Source of the DNA: Limnomonas spitsbergensis
Lineage: Eukaryota > Chlorophyta > Chlorophyceae > Chlamydomonadales
DNA: 64,000 nt
NCBI GenBank assembly: GCA_037349105.1
Contig: JAYJMM010000039.1
Span: 6,788,501 to 6,852,500, forward strand
Direction of reading: 5' to 3'
Of this stretch, positions 18,893-29,700 are shown piece after piece. The first letter of the stretch is position 1; the number at the start of each line of letters is the position of its first letter. The position numbers and the translations under genes are program-made. The notes beneath the pieces are model-generated. The model ran no database searches. It saw only the letters and a list, made by a program, of their open reading frames with translations, and was not told the DNA's origin.

Positions 18893-19305
18893 AACTATGA
18901 TTAGGCCATTAGTGTGTCATTGGCTTATTAATATATGGTAAATAAGCTTCATGACTGTTTATACAAACGTAGCAACAACATGAGTGGTATCCCGTTTAAC
19001 AATCAAGCAGATCCAACAAGAGCGTGCGTTGCAAGGGAATGCAACACGAAAATGGCGTCAGATGAGAATGGATTCCATCACATGAGGATGGCGTGATGAA
19101 ACTGATGACCCCGTGTTGGCAAAATTATTCCAAGGCTCCCACTGTGTTATCAATGTTCATTTAGAGTGGACCTTCTCGATTAAACACCGCAGCGAAGTTG
19201 ACCTCTCATTTCTGGCTGCCATTATGAGTGGATACCCAACTCATATACGGTGCAAATCAGAGGCCTTTGACGTCCATGGCCTCATAGTGATGCCATGTCG
19301 CTAGG

Positions 19306-19625
19306 TCAATGACGTTACACCTCTGGGCTCTGCTCATAAAGGCTCGGCCGCGTGGGCGTCCGACTAGTGGGCTGAGAGAAAAAGCAAAACAAAAGAAGTG
19401 GTCCAAGAGTGGGGAAAGGGAAAAGGGGACCATCTCCCCTAACCCAACAACGTTGGCAGCAGCGTGAGGCATGCTGCTAACCGTTGCACCGTCCTCTAGT
19501 GTCGGCCGTGCTGACTGCGCCAAGCTGCAGCCGTAAGTTAACGCACACGCAGGCACCATGTCGCTAGGTATTACTCTCAGAAAACTACCAGCCTCGCCGA
19601 GCTCATCAACATACGGCAAGCCTCA
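19306..19625 (-). mobile_element. Family A repeat, internally deleted copy
   Basis: Starts with the family terminus (caatgacgttacacctct) and then jumps to a segment homologous to 18100-18215 (the ORF remnant). Confidence 0.6.
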
Positions 19626-19709
19626 CCAACCCTACCGCACTCAGGCTATAATGCTTTTGTTAGAACCTCATGTAAGAACGTACGGTTACGGCAAGCCCCA
19701 CCTGCCGCA

Positions 19710-20000
19710 CCCTGGACAATGATGGAACACCTCTGGTCCATGCTCCAAAGACTCGGCCGGGTGGGCCCTTGACTGTCTGGCTGGGGAAAAAATAAACGTG
19801 AAGGGAAAGAAACATGAGGAAAGGAGGAGGGCAAGACCACCCCAAAATAATGGATGTCTAAAGAATCCCCAGTCCGTCATGAAACTAGCCCTCGACATGG
19901 AGAGAAGAAACGAACGAATCGAGTTGAACAAGGCAGTTGGCCATGGAAAGGGGAAATAAAGTTAAGGGGCACACAAATGGCTGTGAAAAGGGTGAATGAA
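19710..20000 (-). mobile_element. Family A repeat copy
   Basis: Contains cacctctggtccatgctc and the following gctc/actcggccg motif, then a tail (aaaataaacgtgaaggg; cccagtccg) shared with the copy at 32300-32610. Confidence 0.5.
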
Positions 20001-20006
20001 GGAAGC

Positions 20007-20165
20007 CCAAGCCAAAAGTCAGGACCTGAAGCCAGAAGCCGAACCCAAAGCCAAAAGCCCAAGTCAAATGTCAGAAGAAGAAGTCAGAAGCCAAAGATAA
20101 AAGTCAGAAGCCAGAAACCAAAGACAGAAGCCGAAGCCCAAGTCAGGGCAAGTGCAAGGGCAGGG
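20007..20165. repeat. Purine-rich minisatellite
   Basis: A 9-18 bp unit around cagaagccaaag/agccaagtc repeats across the stretch, producing a spurious Lys/Pro/Ser-rich frame on the plus strand. Confidence 0.65.
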
Positions 20166-20574
20166 CCCAGCCCAATGCCGGGGGCAAAGCCAGAAACAAG
20201 AGACAAAGTTTGTCTGACAAACGGACCGGGGCTCAGCAAGCAAAGGTCACACTATCAGGGCCTGCTTCTTCAACACGGTAACTGCCGCTGGCGAAGAGAG
20301 CGAGGCAAGCGGCGGGATGCAGGCGCCTTGATTAGGGTGAGCCTCAATGAAACAAACTGGACTTCTCTGAGAGACGCCTGCACGCCTGGTATTCTAGCAC
20401 ATATTGGCCTGCCGTATTGTGTCAAGACGGCAAGCCCTTCCTTTACTTACATCAGCCGCCCCCCTGCGCTCCACAACACCCTCAGCGCACAAGTGACACA
20501 CCTGCCACCATCCAAACTATGGTGCACATTCCTGGTTCAGCAACCCCATAAAAAGAGCGACATAAGCTGCAATC

Positions 20575-20770
20575 TTCCTCCGCATGTACAACTCTTCCTG
20601 GCTGTCTGTTACAGGCTAAGCACCCACCACACACACCAAGCACCCGCTACACTCGCTAAGCACCTGCGAAGCTCCGCATGTAACCTGGCTCCTGGCTGTC
20701 CCTTGCATTCACAATCCCGTGCCCCGCTGGCACAGCCTCTGCATCAAAGGAGCGGCAGTGGCTGACTCCT
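20575..20770 (-). repeat. Copies of the Nup43 terminal exon in its own 3' flank
   Basis: Segments at 20657-20768 and 20578-20640 resemble the last exon of the Nup43-like gene (20779-20860), for example tcctggctgtccgttaca versus tcctggctgtcccttgca, and cacatcaaaggag versus tgcatcaaaggag, including the stop-proximal ctaagcacc. Confidence 0.7.
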
Positions 20771-20778
20771 TGCACGCG

Positions 20779-23700
20779 CTAAGCACCCGCCGCCCTCCTC
20801 ATGTACACCAGCTCCTGGCTGTCCGTTACACACACAATGTCGCGGCCCGCTGGCCCGGCCTCCACATCAAAGGAGTTGATTGCCGCCCGGCCGCGCAGCA
20901 GCGCTGAGTCCACCTGCAGCCTGCCGCCAACACCGCCGTCGCCTGAGGGGCAGGAACACAAATCCCCAAATGATCAAAGTGACGAGTCAATAGATGGCAA
21001 CTCATCAGATGAAGGGTCTGTCAGGGTCTCGGCGCCGAGTCCACCTTCAGCCTGCCGTCAGCACTGCCATTGCCGAAGGGTCAGGGCCGTGGCCCAGATA
21101 AGAGTTTCAACCCCAATATTTACCGTCGATTTAATTTACCGGTACTTGCCTCGGGTGTGAAAGCATGATTTCTTTGAATGCTCTGCCTTCAGGGTCAACT
21201 TTCGACCCAAACTCTCAGTTTCTGATTGGAAACAGGCGTTGACAATCGAAAAATAGTATATTCATGAATCCTTCAACCCCAAACAACGTTAATTATGCGG
21301 GAAGGCAAAGCAAATCTACAGTACATCAGGCTTAATGTGTGTCAGGGTCGCAGCACCCAGTCTACCTGCTGCTGGCCCCCTCGGGGAGCAGAGTCAAGAG
21401 CCTTCTTTTGTGGTCAGGTTTTGGTACGCCAGTGTGGTAGGCGTTCGGGTTTCCTGAAACGCTCCAGATCATTTCATTATCGCAAAAGTATTGCAAAGGG
21501 ATAATTTCCTTGAACATTTTTTGTATGGCAACAACAAACAATACAACACCAAATAAAAAGTACCGGTACATCACTGGCTGTACAATGAGGTTCCATACAT
21601 AATACTGCACGTCGCCTAGGCGTGGTGGATGCATTTGAATGTAATTTATCCACTGGTTGCGCCAGATTTAGAATGAAATCGAGGGTTTTGGTCGATTGTT
21701 TTACCCAGAGATCAGCAAGATGAGGAATAACACCTGCGGGAAGGCAATTCGAATCACCGGCAATGAGAAAGAGGAATTGTTTTCAAAATGAAACGGCTTC
21801 TGACCGAGGTGTACGATAAATCACAGTCCAGCCTTGGCCGTAAGATGTACATGAGACCTGCCATGTCGAGAGAGGCTTTACAGGCTTCAACCAAACAAAA
21901 AGGAGTCCCAGCTCATCAGGGCTCGAGCTACACTCACGGCCAACGACCGTGGGAGACTGGTGCAGCAAGTCCTGCCATCAGGGCAACTGGCCGTAGGCCG
22001 ATCAAGGATGAATCCCCAACCGCCCAGTGGTGGCTGCCCAACAGCCTGTCCAAGGTGGCCTGGACTCTGAAGCCCCCACAACCGCGTCACCAGGAGGCTT
22101 AGCCTCGCTCCAGTGCTTGCCATGCCATACTCCACACAAAGACCCCCACGAGCAGGTGGTGGATAATTAAAATAGCTGCAAGCGACAGCTTATACGCAAC
22201 GAGTCTGCTCGTTGTGAAGTCATAAACACCTTGGTGCATGCACTATGTGGGCCTGCCATATTCACTGCACAACAGGGTTTGGGGCTTAACCTCCCATAGC
22301 AATTATTTTAGCATGTTCCCGGCTACACTTCAGCTACCCTCAGGCCCAGTCGTGGCCGCTCGGCAGCAGTTCAAAGGGTTCCGGTGTGCACCACAAAAGA
22401 CTGATCCGCACTTCCGCGCATGACACACCACGAAGGAGAGATGCGTTCTCTCCACAAGGGCCCGAGATAGAGAGCGTTCTTTGGGGTACTCAGATACCCA
22501 AAGCAGAGGCTGCACCATGAAAGCACGCCTGCGCCAGTGTCCCGCTCTCTGATGCACACAGCACTGGCGGCACTGTGTGCTGTTCACAGTTAGCATTTAT
22601 TTGCTAAAAATCTATACGCAGTTGCCACATCTTTCAAGGCAGCCTGCGCCAGCACCTGCCTCCCGCTGCACACAGAACTGGCAGCACCAAATGCTGTTCA
22701 CACCTATTTCCCACACGACTAACGACAGGCTGGCCGCACCTTTAAAGGATGCCTGCGCCAGCGTCCCGCCCTCGGTTGCAAAGAGCACCGGGGGCACCGC
22801 GTGCTGAAGCTGCTGAGACGTCGGCTCGTTTGCATCAAAACGCACCTGAGTGCGGCGTGCAGGGTTGATGCCAGGGTTTTGTGCATCTGGGTTTGATTTC
22901 AGGGTTAGGGCAAGGGCTGAGCGCACCTGGTTTTAAGATTAAGGTGTAGGACTGTAGGGTAAGTGTTCCCTGGGTGCCCTGAGCACTCAACCAAGTTGAG
23001 ATAGACCTTCACCATTGACCTGGTTTACAGGTTTCAATTCAGGGTTTAGGGTCTAGGGTTTAGGGTTTATTGTGCCAAAGGTGTCAAACTTGAGCATCCA
23101 GGGTGTCAGACTGTGAGCCCTAGGGATGGCGGGGATGGAGGTCAAGGAGTGGCACAATCCCTACAGGGACAAACGGATGTTCCTACCCCACCCTCCCCCT
23201 AGAAACACCCGCCCTTCCAAACAACCAACCAACCAACCACCTGCCCTCCTCAACCAACCAACCAACTAAACTATCGCCCGCCCTCCCAACCAACCAGCCA
23301 CCCTCCCAACCAACCAATCAACCAACTGACCAACCACCCGCCCTCCCAACCAACCAACTAATCAACCACCCGCCCTCCCAACCAACCAACTAACCAACCA
23401 CCCACCCGCCCTCCCAACCAACCGCCCCCCCAAACACACCTCCCAGACATCACCCTCATCCGCTGAGCTGTAGGCCACTGGCAGCGCTTGCATGCGCAGG
23501 TCCCACACGGCCACCGTCCCCCCGCCACACCCCACCGCACACAGGTTGGGGCGAGAGGGGTGCACGTGCAGCCACCGCGGGAGCTGCGGCGAAGCCGCCG
23601 CGGCCGCCGATGAGGATGCTGAGGACGGCGATGCGGCCCGTTGCCCAGCCATGCCCCATGCAGGGGGCGCCTTGAGGACTGGGACGGGCGCCTGCCGCGT

Positions 23701-26700
23701 GTCCCACATGGCCAGCGCGCCCGTGGTACTGGCCTTAGGTGGGGGGGAGCGGGTGTGGGGGGTATGAATGGGTATGAATCCTGGAAACACTTGGTCCACC
23801 CGGGTCCTTGCATCTGATACTCGCAGCACCAGCACCTGCCAAGGACTAAGGCTAGGGTTGGGGGATAAGGGTTTATGTTCCAGACAAACACAAGCACGTT
23901 TTGCTTTGATTGCATTATTCCTCTTCCTTCCTTCCTTCCCTCCTTCCTTCCTTCCTCTCCCCCCCTCTCCTTCCTCCCACCCTATTCTCCCTGTCCTCCC
24001 TCACCCTCCCCTTCTCACCCCTTCCTCCCTCTCCCTCTTCTCGCCTCACTGACAAAATCATCTGGCTGCCCGCCCACCGTTTGCTGGCAAAGGAGAGATA
24101 CCCCTCCCCTCTGTCTCTGTCTCTTTATCTTTGCACCCCCCCCCCCCCCTCTGCTTCCCTCTCTCATCGTCCTCTCCCTCCCTCCCAGATTAGCCATGTT
24201 CAGATGATCATTTGGCAGCTTACCCATCGCGCATTGTGAAAGAAGAGGTAACACCTCTCCCCCCCTTCACACTCCCTCTCCCACATGCTTCCCCCCCTCC
24301 CCTACCTCCCCTCTCCCTCCTTCTCCCCCCCCTCCTCCCCCCATTTCCCTCCTCCTCTCCCCCCCCCCCCCCTCTTTCTCCCTCTCCTCCCACTTTTCCT
24401 CCCTCTCCTGCCTCACCGAGACAATCATCTGACTGTCAGCCCACCGCGCATTGGCAAAAGAGAGGTACCCCCTGGAACTTGCGGCCTTGAAGGCTGGAGT
24501 GCTGGCAGGTTCGGAGCAGGAGGGATCCAGCACAGACAGGCCACCATCAATGCCGGCGGACAGGATCAGCTGCGACGGTGGAGGCGGTTCAGGTTCACAG
24601 GGCTTAGGATGACAGGTGACGATGGAGGCGGTTCAGGGTCAGAGGGTTTAGGATGACAGGTGACAGGTGACAGGTTCAGGGTTAGAGGGTTTAGGATGAC
24701 AGGTGACAGGTGACAGGTTCAGGGTTAGAGGGTTTAGGATGAAAGGATCAGCTGTTACAGGCGGTGACGGCGGGAGGCAAAGCAGAAGAGGAGTCCGGCA
24801 CAGGTGGCATTAAAACGTCGGCGCGACCATGCAAGGCGAGGTGGCATTGAGGGGTGGGGGGGAGAGGAGGGATGCGGCACAAATGGAACGGAATTGGGGG
24901 GGAAATGCGTGATTCCCCAGGCTATGCATGGCTTTGCATGGCTTTGCATGGCTTTGCATAGCATTGCATGGCTTTGCATGGCTTTGCATGGCATTGCATA
25001 GCATTGCATGGCTTTGCATGGCTTTGCATGGCTTTGCATGGCTTTGCATGGCTTTGCATAGCATTGCATGGCTTTGCATGGCTTTGCATGGCATTGCGAT
25101 GCATGGCGTGACAATGAAAATCAGTGCATGGAGTTTCATGGCCTGGAGTTTCATGGACTGATCAGGTTAAAAGGCACGCAGATTGGCATTCTCAACGCAA
25201 GAAAATAAGGAAACCGGTATCGGCAATCCACTTCAGGCGGTATCACCAAAATATGCCAATGTTTGAAGCTGAACACCGGTACCAGTGGATTGCAAAGAAT
25301 GAAATAATGTTAACGTAGTCTTGGTACGGGAAAAATTTTAAGGTTATAAAAGTACGGTACCGTAGATTTGATTTGCCAACCCTCGGGTATGAAAACATGA
25401 TTTCTTTTAATGCTGCCCTCTGGGTACTTTTGAACAAAACTCTCAGTTTCTGACTGGAAACAGGCGTTGACAATCGGATAGTAGTATATTCATGACCCCC
25501 TCAACCCCCAACAACGTTAATAATGAAGGAAGGCAAAGCAAAAGTTTTAGTTCATAAAAGTACGGTAAACAGATACAGGCTGAGGGTCAGTGGAACTGCA
25601 TTGTTTTTAGATTTTAGATGCGCAAGCACAAGGTCGCATGGGGCCGAACCTAGTGGCTGCTCGATCGCTGTTCACACCTTTGTCTCTGGGTGAACATCCA
25701 CAGACACAATGGCGCCCTTGTGCGGCTCAGCCCAGGGGGTCAGGCGCTGCTCCTCGGATGCTAGGTCCAGGATCTGCGGGGGAGGAATGGAATTACATGT
25801 CTCGGTGTGCTGTGAGTGTGTGTGTTTCTGCTGGTGTGTGCATGTGCTGGGTCAGGCGCTGCGCCTCAGAAGCTAGGTCCAGGATCTGCGGGGAAGGAGA
25901 GGGATCAAATGTACCATGGTGCCGTGTTTGCGTGCCCAGTTGTGTGTGTGTTTTGGAGTTAGTTTGTGTGAAGTCAGACGCTGCTCCTCAGGCACTAGGT
26001 CCAGGACATGTGGGCAGGCAGGGAACCAGGTATGTCGGTGTGCTGTGTTTTGTGTGTTGGTGGTGGAAGTGTGTGTTAAGGCAGACGCTGCTCCTCATAT
26101 GCTAGGTCCAGGATCTGTGGGCAGGCGGGGAACCAGATATGTCGAATTGTCGGTGTGCTGTGTTGTGTGTGATGGTGGCGGAAGTGTGTGTTAAGTCAGA
26201 TGAAGCCCCTCATATGATAGGTCCAAGATCTGCAGGGAGGGATTGATATTATATGCCTCAGTGTGCTGTGTGTGTTTGTGTTGCTGTTGGTGTGTGTCTC
26301 GTGTCCGACTGCTCCTCCGAGGCTGGTGGGGAAGGAATGAAAACAAACGTCTCAGTTTGTGGTGTGTTTTGTGTGTGCGTGTGTGTAGTCAGACGCTGCT
26401 TCTCAGAGGCTTGTTCCAGAATCTGTGGGGAAGCAATGGGATCATATGTCACATTCTTGCTGTTACAAAGTTGACGCAACCACCCACAGCCTTTTGCGAA
26501 AGGGCCAGTCAATGCGAACCGGGAGGAAACCACAAAAGAAAACCGAAACAGTGTGTGCGTGTCTATGCGTATGCGTCAGTGTATGTGTATGGGTGTGTAC
26601 ATGGGCGTCTCAAGTCTGCATCTCTGAGTGAGTATATGACTGTGTGCGTATGTGTCTGTTGCGTGTTTGATAGTGTTGTATGGATGCTGAGCGAGCAGAA

Positions 26701-29700
26701 GTTTCTGTCAAAGTGTCAAGCCTTATTTGTTTAATGAATAATAACCGGTAATTAATTTTGCCTTTTTTGCTGAGGTTATAAAGTTGTTTTACCCTTCAGT
26801 CTTTGCAGAAGATTCTGGCGCATGGGATATGCAGCGAGGGGCTGCGGGCATGTAGTTGACGGCATGCGAGTGAGTGACAGAGCCCGACAGCAACTCAGAC
26901 AGTATCGACTGCTGGGTTTAAGGTTAAGGGTTCAGCGGGAAACCCGTTTTTGGTTTGGCGGGAAACTCGTTATAGGTTCGGTACCTCCAGCGGGAAACGC
27001 GTTATAGGTTTGGCTTAGGATTCTGAGTCCACGAAGTAGTAAGAGTAAAGGGAGTGAAATATGCTACATGCAGGTTTGGAAGAAATCTGACAAGTGTGGG
27101 GGAAATCCATTGACACTGCCGGTCAGTTTCAGACCCATAGACGGCAAAAATCCACCGTTGACCGGCAAAAACGGCCAGCAGGCTGACCCACGACCCTACC
27201 CTCCGTGCCGCACCCACTGCTGCAGGATTCTTTATAGATTCTTCCAGACGTTTCACATTCCTCCCACATTTTTCAAACTGTACATTTCTCCCAATCTCCT
27301 CGCCGGCTGCCCCCTGCCCGCCTCAACCCTCCACTCAAACATTTAATGGTTTCCCAACTCAAGTCCTTGCCCTTTTGTTTCCTGATTTCCTGCCCCTGCA
27401 GCTCCCACCGCATGGCCATCCCCAAAGAACACACACCATGGCTAGGATGGATGCCTAGACGAGCTGCACAACCAACAAACACACACACATAGTCATACAC
27501 ACACACACACACACCATGGCTAGGATGCATGCCTAGACGAGCTGCACAACCAACCAACACACACACATAGTCATACACACACACACACACCATGGCTAGG
27601 ATGCATGCCTAGACGACCTGCACAACAAACAAACACAAACACATAGTCATACACACACACACACACCATGGCTAGGATTGATGCCTAGACGACCTGCACA
27701 ACAAACAAACACACACACATAGTCATACACACACACACACCATGGCTAGGATGCATGCCTAGACGACCTGCACAAACACAAGCACAAACACAAACACAAA
27801 CACAAACGGGTTTTTTTCTTACTGTTTGTTGGGCCCACACACACACACACACCATGGCTGGGGCAGATATCATCCTAGTCATAGGTGTGTGAGTGTTTGA
27901 TTATGGGACATGGGGGGGATGTTCCCATGTGCCATTATATAACACCCACGCACCTATCACCAGGAATGGAAAGCTGTGACAACTAACAACTCTCTAATAC
28001 AGGTGAGTTGGGTCAGGGGACAGCATTAGACGACTAACGTGTTAGACGGTTTCAGGGTCCGGAGGGGCGCCTGGCGTCAGGCGCCCCTCCGGACCCTGAA
28101 ACCCTCTAACGCGTAAGATATGTCTCACTCACCGACTCACACCACACCCACCCACCTGTATATCCTCCGGTGAGGTTCCGGGCAGACGCGGCAGCAGCAG
28201 CCGCGCCAGGCAGATGCCTCCCCTTGAGGATGAGACGGCCAGCAGCAACTCCCCGGATCCTGCCAGATCTGCAACCTGATGCAACAGGGTGTCACAGAGA
28301 AGACGGTCAGATGTGGTGCTTCATGTTTCAGGGTTCAGGGGTCCACAAGCCATGTGCTGCTACAGGGTGCAGCGGCCAGCAGCAGCTCTCCAGATCCAGC
28401 CAGATCTGCAAAGTGGCGCGACTAGGAGCAGTGGCCAGGAGAGCGGGTCAGGCTTCAGGTATCAGGACAGAGGGGTCAGGGTCCAGGGCAGCAGGTTTGG
28501 GGCAGTGGTTCAGGGCAGCAGGTTCAGGGTTTGAGGTAGTGGTATCAGGGCAGTGGTTCAGGGTTCAGGATTCGATGCAGTGGGCTCAGGGTAGCCGTTT
28601 GGAGTTCTATGTAGTGGATCAGGGTAGCAGTTTCAAGGTTTAGGGTTTGAGGCAGTGTGTTCAGGGCCGCAGGTTCAGGGCAGTGGTTCAGGGCAGATGG
28701 TTCAGGTTTCAGGGTTCAAGGCAGTGGCTCAGGGCAGCATGTTCAGGGTTCAGATTTCGAGGCAGTGGGCTCAGGGTAGCGGTGCAGAGTTCAATGTAAT
28801 GGATCAGGGCAGCAGATTCAGGGTTCGGGGTTTGAGGCAGTGAGTTTAGGGCAGCAGTTCAGGGTTGAGGGCAGTGGTTCAGGGCAGCGGGTTCAGAGTT
28901 CAAAGCAGCAGGTTAAGGGTTTAGGGCAGCAGGTTCGCGGTTTAGGGCAGCAGGTTCAGGGTTTAGGGTAGCAGGTTCAGGGTTTAGGGCAGCAGGTTCA
29001 GGGTTTAGGGCGGCAGGTTCAGGATTTAGGGCAGCAGGTTCAGGGTTTAGAGCAGCAGGTTCAAGGTTTAGGGCAGCAGGTTCATGATTTAGGGCAGCAG
29101 GTTCAGGGTTCAGGGCAGCAGGTTCAGGGTGTAGGGCAGCAGGTTCAGGGTTTAGGGCAGCAGGTTCAGGGTTTAGGGCAGCAGGTTCAGGGTTTAGGGC
29201 AGCAGGTTCAGGGTTTAGGGCAGCAGGTTCGGGGTTTAGGGCAGCAGGTCCAGGGTTTAGGGCAGCAGGTTCAGGGTTTAGGGAAGCAGGTTCAGGTTTT
29301 GGGCAGCAGGTTCAGGGGTCGCAGTGCAACTAGAGATGGACTGCTACAGGGTGCAGCCGCCAGCAGCAGTTACCCAGATCCGGCCAGATCTGCAATCTAC
29401 TGCTTCAGGGTGCAGCGGCCAGCAGTCGTTCCCCATATCTAGCAGGATCTTCAATCTAGTGCTACAGGGTGCTGCGGCCAGCAGTAGTCCCCCACATCTG
29501 GCCAGAACTGCAATATAATGCTACAGGGTACGTAAGCAAAGGATCAGGGTTTAGATTATACCAGCGATGCAGTTTTACAGGGTGGAGCGATCAGCAACAG
29601 CGCCCCAGATCCAATTAGATCCACATCCTTATGCCACAGGGTGCAGCCGCAAGGGTCCAGGGATCAGAGCTCAGAAATCAGGGTTCGAGGATCAGGGATC

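Noticed and set aside
19854..20765. 303-codon plus-strand frame rich in Lys, Pro and Ser
   Set aside because: Driven by a purine-rich minisatellite and then runs over copies of the Nup43 last exon on the opposite strand.
23465..23767. Plus-strand 91-codon frame across the WD40 exon
   Set aside because: Shadow of Nup43 exon 6, which has matching splice phases and WD motifs on the minus strand.
24755..25161. Frames of repeated CKAMQSHAKP or WLCMALHGFA
   Set aside because: Translations of the 10-bp tandem repeat.
27273..27882. Minus-strand Val/Cys-rich frames (VCVCVY)
   Set aside because: Translations of (CA)n minisatellite units.
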